From assembly GCF_001427635.1 (NCBI RefSeq), contig NZ_LMHA01000003.1:248001-312000 (forward strand): a DNA stretch of 64,000 bases. The letters run 5' to 3'. Position 1 is the stretch's first letter, and the number at the start of each line of letters is the position of its first letter. Below the pieces are notes generated by a model. The model saw only the letters and a list, made by a program, of their open reading frames with translations, did no database searches and was not told the DNA's origin. The stretch comes from Pseudoxanthomonas sp. Root65 (GTDB lineage Bacteria; Pseudomonadota; Gammaproteobacteria; Xanthomonadales; Xanthomonadaceae). A program made the position numbers and the translations under genes. Of the stretch, positions 21,785 through 30,249 are shown one piece after another.

Positions 21785-22264
21785 TCAGCCGATCTGTTCC
21801 AGCACGTGCTCGGCGCCGGAGACCTTGTATTCGCCCGGGGCTTCGACGAACACGTTCTTCACCACGCCGTCTTCCACATACAGTGCGAAACGCTTGGCGC
21901 GGATACCCATGCCGTAGGCGCTGGCGTCCATCTCCAGGCCCAGCGCTTTCGCGAAGTCGGCGTTGCCGTCGGCCAGCATCTGCAAGCCGTCCGGCACGTG
22001 CTGGGTCTTGCCCCAGGCCTGCATGACGAACGGGTCGTTGACCGACACGCAGAACACCTCGATGCCGCGGCTGCGGAAGTCGTCGAAGTGCTGCACGTAG
22101 CTGGGCAGGTGCTTCTCCGAGCAGGTCGGGGTGAAGGCGCCCGGCACGGCGAACAGCACCGCCTTGCGGCCGTCGAACAGGGTGGTGGTATCGACCGTCT
22201 CGACGCCTTCGCGGATACGCTTGAGAGTGACTTCGGGGACGCGCTCGCCAACCTGGATGCTCAT
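21785..22264 (-). CDS. Peroxiredoxin, Prx5 type
   Basis: A 159-residue thiol peroxidase. The peroxidatic Cys48 is in PGAFTPTCSEKHLP, the motif of the Prx5 (peroxiredoxin-5/hybrid) group, which reduces H2O2 and organic peroxides using glutathione/glutaredoxin or thioredoxin. There is no fused glutaredoxin domain. The start at 22264 was chosen because MSIQVGERVPEVTL is the normal N-terminus of the family. It is transcribed away from hsp20, and both are stress-related, but they share no visible operator. Confidence 0.93.
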   Translation of the reverse strand: MSIQVGERVPEVTLKRIREGVETVDTTTLFDGRKAVLFAVPGAFTPTCSEKHLPSYVQHFDDFRSRGIEVFCVSVNDPFVMQAWGKTQHVPDGLQMLADGNADFAKALGLEMDASAYGMGIRAKRFALYVEDGVVKNVFVEAPGEYKVSGAEHVLEQIG

Positions 22265-22331
22265 GGGATTGCCTTGTGTGGACGGAAACTGAATGCAGTG
22301 TAGCGCGCACCCGTGGCGGGGCCGTGACGGC

Positions 22332-22360
22332 CTTGAAAGCCCGGGCGTCGCGCCTACTTT
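22332..22360 (+). promoter_or_regulatory. Possible sigma32 (RpoH) heat-shock promoter of hsp20
   Basis: CTTGAAA at 22332-22338 matches the sigma32 -35 element exactly. After 14 bp comes CCTACTTT, a partial match to the -10 consensus CCCCATNT. It lies about 54 bp before the hsp20 start. Confidence 0.5.
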
Positions 22361-22413
22361 CCCGGGCACAGGCGGCCGGCGTGGCCGGCGCCACTTCCCG
22401 AGGAGACATCGAC

Positions 22414-22857
22414 ATGAGCATCGTGCAGTACAACCCCTGGGGCAACGCCCGTGGCCTGCAGGACGAGATCAAGCAGGTCTTCGACCGCTTCCTGGGCGAA
22501 GCCGACGCCGACCAGTCCAACGTGGTGACCAGCCAGTGGGCGCCGCGCGTGGACATCCGCGAAGACGGCGACCGCTTCGTGATCCTGGCCGACATTCCGG
22601 GCGTGGACCCCAAGGACATCGAGATCCACATGGACAAGGGCATCCTGACCCTGCGCGGCGAGCGTGCCGCGGAGAAGAAGGACGAAGGCACGCGCTTCTC
22701 CCGCGTCGAGCGCGTCTACGGCACGTTCTACCGCCGCTTCTCGCTGCCGGACAGCGCCAATCCCGACGGCATCACCGCCAGCGGCAGGCACGGCGTGCTG
22801 CAGATCGACATTCCCAAGAAGCCCGAAACCACGCCGCGGCGCATCCAGGTGCAGTGA
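22414..22857 (+). CDS. Small heat-shock protein Hsp20
   Basis: A 147-residue alpha-crystallin-domain chaperone that holds unfolding proteins in a refoldable state in the cytoplasm. The domain spans about residues 43-140 (APRVDIREDGDRFVILADIPG, with GILTLRGER and GVLQIDIPKK). The flanking N-arm is short and the C-tail ends with the IXV-type motif IQV. ATG 22414 follows a GAGGAGA ribosome site. A sigma32-like promoter precedes it and a chaperone gene, cbpA, follows after a terminator. Confidence 0.95.
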   Translation: MSIVQYNPWGNARGLQDEIKQVFDRFLGEADADQSNVVTSQWAPRVDIREDGDRFVILADIPGVDPKDIEIHMDKGILTLRGERAAEKKDEGTRFSRVERVYGTFYRRFSLPDSANPDGITASGRHGVLQIDIPKKPETTPRRIQVQ

Positions 22858-22910
22858 CCCGCGCGTCCCGCCGTCGCTGCACGGCGGGGCCACGGGCGTA
22901 GCGATAGAAT

Positions 22911-22947
22911 CGGCCCGTGGCGCCCGCGTCGCGGGCCGTTCTTTTTT
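22911..22947 (+). terminator. Rho-independent terminator after hsp20
   Basis: CGGCCCG and CGGGCCG form a stem around a 14-nt loop, followed by TTCTTTTTT. It separates hsp20 from cbpA, which therefore needs its own promoter; TAGAAT at 22905 is a possible -10. Confidence 0.65.
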
Positions 22948-22995
22948 CAGGATGTCGTGCGTCTGCGCGCATCCGCGTGATCCTGCGGAGATCCC

Positions 22996-23883
22996 ATGCA
23001 GTTCAAGGACTATTACGCGGTACTGGGCGTGGAGCCCACCGCTGGCGATGCCGAGATCAAGACGGCATACCGGCGGCTGGCCCGCAAGTACCACCCGGAC
23101 GTCAGCAAGGAAGCCGGCGCCGAGGACCAGTTCAAGGCCGTCAACGAGGCCTATGAGGCGCTGCGCGACCCGCAGAAGCGGGCGGCCTACGACCAGTTGC
23201 GCGCGCGCGGCTACCGGCCGGGCGAGGAATTCCGGCCGCCGCCGGATTTCGGCCGCGGCGGACCCGGTGCGCAGGAGTTCGATTACGACGAGATCTTCGG
23301 CGGCGCAGGTGGCGGCAGCGGCGGCTTCAGCGATTTCTTCGAAGGCCTGTTCGGCCGTCGGGCACGTGCGGAGCAGGGCGGCCCACGGGGGCCGCAGCCC
23401 ACGCGCGATTCGCGCGCCAAGCTCGCTGTGCCGCTCCAGGCCGTGCATGACGGCGGCAGCGTGCGCGTGAACGTCAACGACAGGCAGCTGGACGTGAAGG
23501 TGCCGAAGGGCGTCAAGCCCGGCCAGGTGATCCGGCTGACCGGGCAGGGCGTGCAGGGCGGCAACCTCTTGCTCGAAGTGGAGTACGCGCCGCATCCGCA
23601 GTTCGAGGTCGACGGCCGCAACATCATCCATGTGCTGTCCCTGACGCCGTGGCAGGCCGCGTTGGGCGCGACGCTCAGCGTGCCCACCCTGGGCGGCGAG
23701 GTCGAACTGAAGATCCCCGCCGATTCCGACACGGGCCGCAAGCTGCGGTTGCGGGGCCGCGGCCTGCCCGGCACGCCGCCGGGCGACCAGATCGTGGAAC
23801 TGGAAGTCACCGCGCCGCGCGCCGAAACCGAAGAACAGCGCAAGGCGTACACCAAGCTGGCCAAGGCTTTCGGTAACGCCTGA
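22996..23883 (+). CDS. cbpA: DnaJ-family co-chaperone CbpA
   Basis: A 295-residue J-domain protein. The J domain is at residues 1-70 (KDYYAVLGVEPTAGDAEIK, with HPD in KYHPDVSK), followed by a Gly/Phe/Arg-rich linker (GGAGGGSGGFSDFFEGLFG) and C-terminal substrate-binding domains (LAVPLQAVHDGG). It lacks the zinc-finger CXXCXGXG repeats of DnaJ, which marks it as CbpA-type. It would work with DnaK and may bind curved DNA, as in E. coli. It follows hsp20 in the same direction, making a small proteostasis locus. Confidence 0.92.
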   Translation: MQFKDYYAVLGVEPTAGDAEIKTAYRRLARKYHPDVSKEAGAEDQFKAVNEAYEALRDPQKRAAYDQLRARGYRPGEEFRPPPDFGRGGPGAQEFDYDEIFGGAGGGSGGFSDFFEGLFGRRARAEQGGPRGPQPTRDSRAKLAVPLQAVHDGGSVRVNVNDRQLDVKVPKGVKPGQVIRLTGQGVQGGNLLLEVEYAPHPQFEVDGRNIIHVLSLTPWQAALGATLSVPTLGGEVELKIPADSDTGRKLRLRGRGLPGTPPGDQIVELEVTAPRAETEEQRKAYTKLAKAFGNA

Positions 23884-23903
23884 GGCAACCCGCTATCCGC
23901 TCG

Positions 23904-23930
23904 CAGGAGCGGGCCTGGCCCGCACCTACC
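23904..23930. repeat. Single REP-like hairpin
   Basis: CAGGAGCGGGCCTGGCCCGCACCTACC folds as GCGGGCC against GGCCCGC and shares the AGGAGCGGGC core with the element at 21695. It follows cbpA by about 20 bp. Confidence 0.5.
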
Positions 23931-23983
23931 GGTCTAGCGGTCGGGACGGTTGCAGCACAGTCCACCGTCACGGGGGCAAGAGC

Positions 23984-24002
23984 ATGGCGAAAATTTCGCC
24001 AT
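23984..24002. promoter_or_regulatory. Perfect 19-nt palindrome
   Basis: ATGGCGAAA and TTTCGCCAT are exact inverted arms around a single central A. This could be an operator for an unidentified dimeric regulator. It lies 40 bp from the DnaA-box-like cluster in the cbpA-dcp spacer. Confidence 0.4.
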
Positions 24003-24040
24003 CGATCTTGACAGTCCCGCCGTGCAAGGCGGCTACGCGG

Positions 24041-24087
24041 TTATACACAGATTGGTGCACGCGTCATCCACATGCCCTGTGGAAAAC
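24041..24087. promoter_or_regulatory. Cluster of three DnaA-box-like 9-mers
   Basis: Within 47 bp lie TTATACACA at 24041 (matches TTATNCACA exactly), TCATCCACA at 24064 (one mismatch) and TTTTCCACA on the minus strand at 24079-24087 (one mismatch). The spacer separates cbpA from the end of dcp and there is no dnaA or dnaN nearby, so this is not the usual oriC context; a DnaA titration or control site is possible. Confidence 0.4.
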
Positions 24088-24176
24088 CCGGCGGCGGGCG
24101 ACGGCTTTCCGTGGCCCGGAAAGCACCACGCCACCCGAAGGTGGCGTGGTGGAAACCGTCGGGAAGCGTCAGGCGC

Positions 24177-26363
24177 TTACTTGACCGGCTTGCCCGCCGG
24201 CGCGCTTTCCGGTGCGGTCAGGCCACGCTTCTCCAGCAGCGGCTCGATCTTCGGATCATGCCCGGCGAAGTCGCGGAACAGCTTCATCGCATCCTGGCTG
24301 CCGCCCTGCGACAGCAGCGTCTTGCGGAAGTGGTCGCCGTTCTTGCGGGTCAGGCCGCCGTTGTTCTTGAACCATTCCACGCTGTTGGCATCCAGCACTT
24401 CGGACCAGATGTAGGCGTAGTAGCCGGCCGAGTAGCCGCCCATGATGTGGCTGAAGTACGGCGTCTTGTAGCGCGGCGGCACCGGCGCGTAGTTGATGCC
24501 GTCGGCGGTCAGTGCGGCGGCTTCGAACTTCATCACGCCGGCGGCGTCGGGCACCTGGTCGGCGGTGATCTGGTGCCAGCGCTGGTCCAGCATCGCGGCG
24601 CCGAGATACTCGGTGGTGGCGAAGCCCTGGTTGAACTTGGACGCGGCGATCACCTTGTCCAGCAGCGCCTGCGGCATGGCTTCGCCGGTCTTGTGATGCT
24701 TGGCGTAGTTGGCCAGGATCGACGGCCAGTCGGCCCACATCTCGTTGACCTGCGACGGATATTCCACGAAGTCGCGCGGCACGCTGGTGCCGCTGAAGTA
24801 CGGGTACTTCACGTCCGAGAACATGCCGTGCAGCGCATGGCCGAACTCGTGGAACGTGGTGGTCACTTCGTCCCACGTCATCAGCGTGGGCTCGCCGGCC
24901 GGCGGCTTCGGCACGTTCAGGTGGTTGGCGACCACCGGCTTGTCGCCGCTCAGGCCGGACTGCGACACGTACGAGTTCATCCACGCACCGCCGCGCTTGG
25001 AGTCGCGCGCGTACGGGTCGAAGATGAAGATCGCCAGCTGAGAACCGTCGGCGTTGAACACGTCGTAGGTCCACGTGTCGGCGTGGTACTTCGGCAGGTC
25101 GGTGCGTTCCTTGAAGGTCAGCCCGTACAGCTGGGTGGCGGCGAAGAACACGCCGTTCTCCAGCACGTTCTTCATCTCGAAGTACGGCTTGAGCTGGGAT
25201 TCATCGAAGTTGTACTTCGCCGCGCGCACCTTCTCGGTGTAGAACGCCCAGTCCCACGGCTCCAGCGCGAAGGTCGGCTGGCCCTTGGCCTTCTGCTCCT
25301 GGTCGATCATCGCCTGCAGGTCGGCGGCTTCGCGCTTGGCGTTGGCCACGGCGGCCGGCGCCAGCTTGCCGAGCATCGCGTTGACCGCTTCCGGCGTGCG
25401 CGCGGTCTGGTCTTCCAGGCCGTAGGCAGCGTGGTTGGGGTAGCCGAGCAGCTTCGCGCGGTCGGCACGCAGCTTCATGATGCGCGAGACCAGCGCGGTG
25501 GTATCGAACTCGCCGCCACGGCTGCCGCGCGCGACCGAGGCTTCGTGCAGGCGCTGGCGCAAGGCGCGATTGGTCAGCTGCGACTCCGGCGGCTGGCCGG
25601 TGGTGTTGAGCAGGGTCAGCACGTACTTGCCTTCGTGGCCGCGCTTCTTGGCGGCTTCGGCGGCGGTGGCGATCTGGCCCTCGGTCAGGCCATCGAGCTG
25701 CTTGACGTCATCGACCACGATGGCCGAGGCATTGACTTCCTTCAGCACGAAATCGCTGAACTTCGTGCCCAGCGAGGCGAGCTCGGCATTCATCGCCTTC
25801 AGCGTGGCCTTGTCGGCATCGTTGAGGTTGGCGCCGGAGCGGACGAAGCTGGTGTGGTAACGCTCGATCAGGCGCACGCCCTGCGCGTCCAGGCCCAACG
25901 TGTTGCGCTGGTCGTACAGCGCCTTGATGCGGGCGAACAGCTTCGGATTCAGGCTGATGGCATCGCCATGGGCGGCGAACTTGGCCGAGTAGTCGGCACG
26001 CAGTTTGTTGCGCGCGTCATTGGTGTCGGTGCCAACGAGGTTGAAGAACACGGTGGTGGCACGATCCAGCACCTGGCCGGACTTCTCCAGCGCGATGATG
26101 GTGTTGTCGAAGGTCGGCGCGGCCGGGTTGTTGGCGATGGCGTCGATTTCCTTCAGCTGCTCGGCCATGCCGGCGTCGAAGGCGGGGGCGAAGTCGCTGT
26201 CCTTGATCTTGTCGAACTGCGGGTAGTGCAGCGGCAGCGGGCTTTCGGCGAAGAAGGGATTGGCCGCCTGGGCGGTCTGGGTGGCCGGCGTGGCGGCCTG
26301 GCTGTAGGCGGGCATGGCGAGTCCGAGGGTCGCGGCAAGCGCGATGGCGAGGCGGGTGGTCAT
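24177..26363 (-). CDS. dcp: Peptidyl-dipeptidase Dcp (M3 metallopeptidase), exported
   Basis: A 728-residue zinc peptidase of the M3 family, which removes dipeptides from the C-terminus of peptides. The zinc motif HEFGH starts at His505 (TTFHEFGHALHGMF), as in thimet oligopeptidases and Dcp. An N-terminal signal peptide (TRLAIALAATLGLAMPAYSQA) predicts export to the periplasm. The C-terminal region HIMGGYSAGYYAYIWSEVLDAN carries the substrate-binding His/Tyr residues of the family. It is transcribed divergently from an exported amidohydrolase, and the two may share peptide scavenging, though this is inference. Confidence 0.94.
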   Translation of the reverse strand: MTTRLAIALAATLGLAMPAYSQAATPATQTAQAANPFFAESPLPLHYPQFDKIKDSDFAPAFDAGMAEQLKEIDAIANNPAAPTFDNTIIALEKSGQVLDRATTVFFNLVGTDTNDARNKLRADYSAKFAAHGDAISLNPKLFARIKALYDQRNTLGLDAQGVRLIERYHTSFVRSGANLNDADKATLKAMNAELASLGTKFSDFVLKEVNASAIVVDDVKQLDGLTEGQIATAAEAAKKRGHEGKYVLTLLNTTGQPPESQLTNRALRQRLHEASVARGSRGGEFDTTALVSRIMKLRADRAKLLGYPNHAAYGLEDQTARTPEAVNAMLGKLAPAAVANAKREAADLQAMIDQEQKAKGQPTFALEPWDWAFYTEKVRAAKYNFDESQLKPYFEMKNVLENGVFFAATQLYGLTFKERTDLPKYHADTWTYDVFNADGSQLAIFIFDPYARDSKRGGAWMNSYVSQSGLSGDKPVVANHLNVPKPPAGEPTLMTWDEVTTTFHEFGHALHGMFSDVKYPYFSGTSVPRDFVEYPSQVNEMWADWPSILANYAKHHKTGEAMPQALLDKVIAASKFNQGFATTEYLGAAMLDQRWHQITADQVPDAAGVMKFEAAALTADGINYAPVPPRYKTPYFSHIMGGYSAGYYAYIWSEVLDANSVEWFKNNGGLTRKNGDHFRKTLLSQGGSQDAMKLFRDFAGHDPKIEPLLEKRGLTAPESAPAGKPVK

Positions 26364-26507
26364 GAAGCGCTACGTCCTTACAAAGGTGGATTCCCAAGGG
26401 TAACCCAAGGGGGAAAGGCCGGACCCATGACGAAAGGCATGGGCGGCTGGCCCGGCGGCGGCCCAAGCTCCGGCAGAATGGCGCCTACGCCTTTGTCGGA
26501 GAGACCT

Positions 26508-28541
26508 GTGAAGCCTGTCCTTGCCTTCTGCTGCGCCTTGTTGCTGAACCCCGCCGCGCTGGCAGCCGAAACGCTGAAGTACGTCGCCCTGGTGGACGGC
26601 GGCAAGCAGGCCGGCGAACAGACGGTCACGGCGAGCGACGACGGCACGACCCGCGTCGATTTCATCTTCAAGGACAACGGGCGCGGGCCGGATTTGAAGG
26701 AGGAATTCCGGCTGCGCGCAGACGGTACCTACGACCGCTACCAGGTGAAGGGCGCCTCGACGTTCGGCGCGCCGGTGGACGAAACGTTCACGCGCAACGG
26801 CGATACCGGCACCTGGAAAAGCACCTCCGACAGCGGCACGCATGCGTTTTCCGGCACGGCGCTGTATACCCCGCTGGGTGGCACCCCGGCCGCGATGTCG
26901 GTGGCAGTGGCCGCATTGGCCAAACGCCCCGACGGCAAGCTGCCACTGGTTCCCAGCGGCACGCTGACGCAGCGCAAGGTCGCGTCGATGGACGTCGCCA
27001 GCGGTGGAAAGGCGCAGACCGTCGATCTGCTGGCGCTGACCGGCATCGGCTTCACGCCCAGCTTCGTCTGGGTCACGCGCGGTGCCGAGCCTCGCCTGTT
27101 CGCCTACATCTATCCCGGCTTCCTGCAGTTGATCGAGGACGGCTGGCAGGGCAGCGCAAACGCACTCGAGGCGCGCCAGAAGACCGCCGAGCGCGAAGCG
27201 CTGGTGGCGTTGCAGCAACGCTTGGCGCATCCGCTGTCGGGCACCACGCTGATCCGCAACGCGCGCGTGTTCGACAGCGAGAAGGCGGTGCTGGGTCCGG
27301 CGTCGGACGTCGTCGTGCGCGATGGCAAGATTCTTTCCGTATCGCCTGCGGGGCAGTCGAACGTCGCTGCGGACCACGTCGTGGAAGCGGGCAACCGCGT
27401 ACTGCTGCCGGGCCTGTACGACATGCATGTGCATGCCGGCAGCTGGGAGGGCGGGCTGCACCTGGCCGCGGGCATCACCAGCGCCCGCGACATGGGCAAC
27501 GACAATGCCACGCTGCAACAGCTGATGGCGGAGGAGAGGGACGGCACGTTGATGCACCCGCGGGTGATCCCGGCGGGTTACATCGAGGGCAAGAGTCCGC
27601 ACTCGTCGCAGGGCGGCTTCGTGGTGGAGGATCTGGCCGGTGCAAAGCGGGCCATCGACTGGTATGTCGATCACGGCTATCCGCAGATCAAGATCTACAA
27701 CTCGTTCCCGAAGGAGATCCTGCGCGACACCACCGCCTACGCCCATCAGCGCGGCATCCGCGTCAGCGGCCATGTGCCGGCGTTCCTGCGCGCGCAGGAC
27801 GTGGTGGAGCAGGGTTACGACGAGATCCAGCACATCAACCAGGTGATGCTGAACTTCTTCGTCACGCCGGATACCGACACCCGCACGCTGGCGCGCTTCT
27901 ACCTGGTCGCCGACAAGACCGACGCACTGGATTTCGACAGCAAGCCGGTGCAGGACTTCATCGCTGAACTGGCGAAGAAGCAGATCGTCATCGATCCGAC
28001 GCTGGCCACGTTCGAGTTCCTGCACCAGCGCGAGGGCCAGCTGTCGCCGATCGTGGCGAATGTCGCCGACCACCTGCCGCCGGACGTGCAGCGCAGCCGG
28101 CGCGCCGCGGAAATGGATATTCCGGACGATGCCACCGGCGCGCGCTACAAGCGCAGCTTTGACAAGCTGGTGGAGTTCACCGGGCGGATGTACCGAGCGG
28201 GCGTGCCGCTGGTGGCAGGCACCGACGAACTTCCGGGCTTCACCCTGCAGCGCGAGCTGGAACTGTACGTGCAGGCGGGACTGACGCCCTCGCAGGTGCT
28301 GAAGGTGGCGACATGGAACGGCGCGAAGTACAGCCGCACGCTCGACGACGCGGGCTCGATCACTCCCGGCAAGCGCGCCGATCTGCTGCTGGTGGACGGC
28401 GACCCGACCACCAATATCGCCGACATCCGCAAGCTCGCGCTGGTCATCAAGGACGGTCGCGCGTACTACCCGGCCGAGATCCATGAGGCGCTCGGGATAA
28501 AGCCGTTCGTGCCGGCGCTGAAGGTGCAGTCGGCACGCTGA
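26508..28541 (+). CDS. Exported amidohydrolase-family protein
   Basis: A 677-residue protein with a signal peptide (KPVLAFCCALLLNPAALAAE). Residues about 20-240 form a beta-rich domain without known motifs. The C-terminal half is a metal-dependent amidohydrolase: HVH in LYDMHVHAGSWEGG, SGHVPAF, the Asp in GTDELPG, and the ending PGKRADLLLVDGDP. Similar proteins are imidazolonepropionase-like or prolidase-like hydrolases; the substrate cannot be read from sequence. The GTG at 26508 was chosen because GGAGAG lies 6 bp upstream and the signal peptide begins at once. The reading frame stays open far upstream, but that part is only the complement of dcp. Confidence 0.85.
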   Translation: MKPVLAFCCALLLNPAALAAETLKYVALVDGGKQAGEQTVTASDDGTTRVDFIFKDNGRGPDLKEEFRLRADGTYDRYQVKGASTFGAPVDETFTRNGDTGTWKSTSDSGTHAFSGTALYTPLGGTPAAMSVAVAALAKRPDGKLPLVPSGTLTQRKVASMDVASGGKAQTVDLLALTGIGFTPSFVWVTRGAEPRLFAYIYPGFLQLIEDGWQGSANALEARQKTAEREALVALQQRLAHPLSGTTLIRNARVFDSEKAVLGPASDVVVRDGKILSVSPAGQSNVAADHVVEAGNRVLLPGLYDMHVHAGSWEGGLHLAAGITSARDMGNDNATLQQLMAEERDGTLMHPRVIPAGYIEGKSPHSSQGGFVVEDLAGAKRAIDWYVDHGYPQIKIYNSFPKEILRDTTAYAHQRGIRVSGHVPAFLRAQDVVEQGYDEIQHINQVMLNFFVTPDTDTRTLARFYLVADKTDALDFDSKPVQDFIAELAKKQIVIDPTLATFEFLHQREGQLSPIVANVADHLPPDVQRSRRAAEMDIPDDATGARYKRSFDKLVEFTGRMYRAGVPLVAGTDELPGFTLQRELELYVQAGLTPSQVLKVATWNGAKYSRTLDDAGSITPGKRADLLLVDGDPTTNIADIRKLALVIKDGRAYYPAEIHEALGIKPFVPALKVQSAR

Positions 28542-28550
28542 CGCAGCTGT

Positions 28551-28626
28551 TGTAGGAGCGACGGCAGTCGCGACAGCAGATCGGGAGTGCGCACGGTGCG
28601 TGGTCGCGACTGACGTCGCTCCTACA
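28551..28626. repeat. REPIN: two inverted GTAGGAGCGAC REPs
   Basis: A 24-bp REP starting TGTAGGAGCGACGGCAGTCG is inverted 52 bp later, ending CGTCGCTCCTACA, with 23 of 24 positions matching. It lies between two convergent genes. The arms match those of the element at 53779. Confidence 0.8.
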
Positions 28627-28637
28627 GAAGGGCAGGG

Positions 28638-29237
28638 CTACGTCAGGATGTCGTAGCGCCGCCAGATCCACGACAGCTCGTAGAGCAGCGCCATCACCGC
28701 GAACGCACCATGGAAGCGCGGACTGCGCGTGGCGATGGCCACCAGGCTCCCGACGATGTACAGCGCATTGCGCACCCAGTACTCCAGCCCCAACTGCTGG
28801 GCATACGCCTGGCCTTTGATCAGGGTGTCGCCGATGTCCACCAAGAACATCAGCGCCAACAAGCCAAAGAACCAGTGCTTTCGCCCGTAGTAGTACTCGC
28901 GGTAACCCCCGCCTTCCGGTAACGATTCAGGGAAAACCAGCGCGCACAGCAGGTACAGCAGCAGTGCGTACAGCGTGACGTACAGGTAGAGGCTGAAGTT
29001 CCAGTGCGCCTGGTGGGAGAGGCTGAATTCCCACCACCAGAAGTGCAGGAGGTAGGTGAACATGAAGGCGGCCCAGACCAGATGGACGCTGTAGATGCGA
29101 TGTGTGTTGGGTCGCTCCACCAGGCGCGCGACGTGGCGCAGCAGGTGGGTCAGGCCCAGGCCGACGATCATGCCCAGCAGGATGCGGACATGGATGTAGA
29201 GGCTGGCGTGGCTGGCGGGATCGGCAGCTTGTTGCAT
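28638..29237 (-). CDS. Integral membrane protein of unknown function
   Basis: A 199-residue protein with about five or six hydrophobic segments, for example ILLGMIVGLGLTHLLRHV, VHLVWAAFMFTYLLHFW, LYLYVTLYALLLYLLCALVF and WFFGLLALMFLVDIGDTL. Several Trp/His residues cluster in the second segment. I do not recognise the family. The ATG at 29237 is preceded by CTGGAGG on the minus strand; the frame is open upstream but without features. A neighbouring glutathione peroxidase is divergent. Confidence 0.75.
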   Translation of the reverse strand: MQQAADPASHASLYIHVRILLGMIVGLGLTHLLRHVARLVERPNTHRIYSVHLVWAAFMFTYLLHFWWWEFSLSHQAHWNFSLYLYVTLYALLLYLLCALVFPESLPEGGGYREYYYGRKHWFFGLLALMFLVDIGDTLIKGQAYAQQLGLEYWVRNALYIVGSLVAIATRSPRFHGAFAVMALLYELSWIWRRYDILT

Positions 29238-29363
29238 GGGCGGCCTCCAGGATCCGGTGCGCGGCCACGTTAGCCGATCATCGGAGGCTTGGACAGCCGC
29301 CGGGTGCATGCCTTGCCCTGCGCGCGTGCGCGGTGTCTGATAGCGGCTTCCACGGAGCCCACC

Positions 29364-29846
29364 ATGACCACCGCCTACGACTTCTCCGCCCAGGACCTCA
29401 ACGGTCGCGAGCGATCGCTGTCCGAGTACCAGGGCAAGGCCCTGTTGATCGTCAACGTCGCATCCAAGTGCGGCTTCACCCCGCAGTACACCGGTCTGGA
29501 AGCGCTGTGGCGCGAGTTCGGCCCGCAGGGTCTGGTCGTGCTGGGGTTTCCCTGCGACCAGTTCGGGCACCAGGAGCCCGGCGATGAGGCTGAGATCCGG
29601 AATTTCTGCTCGCTGAACTACGACGTGACCTTCCCGATGTTCGCCAAGGTGGAAGTGAACGGCAACGGAGCGCATCCGCTGTGGACGTGGCTGAAGCAGG
29701 AGAAGAGCGGGCTGCTCGGCATCGGTGCGATCAAGTGGAACTTCAGCAAGTTCCTCGTCGGCCGCGACGGCAAGGTGATCAAGCGCTATGCGCCCACCGA
29801 CACGCCCGAGTCGCTGGCGGGCGACATCCGCGCCGCGCTGGGCTGA
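29364..29846 (+). CDS. Glutathione peroxidase family protein (Cys type)
   Basis: A 160-residue thiol peroxidase. The catalytic Cys36 is in NVASKCGFTPQY where selenocysteine occurs in animal enzymes, and the resolving Cys lies in GFPCDQFGHQEPG; the Gln and Trp of the active site (WNFSKFLV) are present. Bacterial members of this type usually take electrons from thioredoxin and reduce organic peroxides. The start at 29364 follows CACGGAGC and gives the normal family N-terminus. The next gene begins 7 bp later. Confidence 0.95.
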   Translation: MTTAYDFSAQDLNGRERSLSEYQGKALLIVNVASKCGFTPQYTGLEALWREFGPQGLVVLGFPCDQFGHQEPGDEAEIRNFCSLNYDVTFPMFAKVEVNGNGAHPLWTWLKQEKSGLLGIGAIKWNFSKFLVGRDGKVIKRYAPTDTPESLAGDIRAALG

Positions 29847-29853
29847 GCACGCC

Positions 29854-30249
29854 ATGAGCGGTGCCGACGCGCGCGCGTTCCATATCGAGTTCGGCAGCAC
29901 CGACTACGGACTGCGCGCGTGGGTGACCGGCACCAACGGCACGCTGGAAACGACACTGGCCTGCTGGCGTGCCATCGCCGACGAGGTACGCCGGCTGTCG
30001 CCCTCCGGCCTGCTGGTGGTCGACGACATGGAAGGCCTGCCGCCTCCGCCGGAGCAGTTGCTGGTGTTCGTGCAGTCGATGCGCGGGCAGGGCATGGAGG
30101 CGGTCCGCATCGCGTATGTCGAGAAGCACGCCGAACAGATCCCGGAAGTCGAGTTCGCCGGGCTGCTGGCCAACGAGCATGGGTTCGTCGCCCGCGTGTT
30201 CGCCGACGAAACCGATGCCGTCCGGTGGCTGCGCTACGGTGAGCGCTGA
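29854..30249 (+). CDS. Hypothetical protein, SpoIIAA/STAS-like fold
   Basis: A 131-residue cytoplasmic protein with alternating strands and helices (SGLLVVDDMEG, AVRIAYVEKH, ARVFADETDAVRWL). The C-terminal pattern, in which an FADETDAVRWL-type segment closes the domain, resembles the SpoIIAA-like proteins that bind small ligands. The function is unknown. It lies 7 bp after the glutathione peroxidase gene and is probably co-transcribed with it. Its last 16 bp overlap the end of the convergent hydrolase gene. Confidence 0.6.
   Translation: MSGADARAFHIEFGSTDYGLRAWVTGTNGTLETTLACWRAIADEVRRLSPSGLLVVDDMEGLPPPPEQLLVFVQSMRGQGMEAVRIAYVEKHAEQIPEVEFAGLLANEHGFVARVFADETDAVRWLRYGER

Noticed and set aside
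24041..24087. Chromosomal replication origin
   Set aside because: Three DnaA-box-like sequences are present, but dnaA, dnaN, gidA or an AT-rich unwinding element are not, so oriC is not supported.
23984..24184. A 66-codon frame on the plus strand at the cbpA-dcp spacer
   Set aside because: Its start coincides with the palindrome, it has no ribosome site or conserved motif, and its end runs into the antisense of dcp.
24072..26507. The 812-codon upstream extension of the amidohydrolase frame
   Set aside because: It is the complement of dcp, and a good GTG start with signal peptide lies at 26508.
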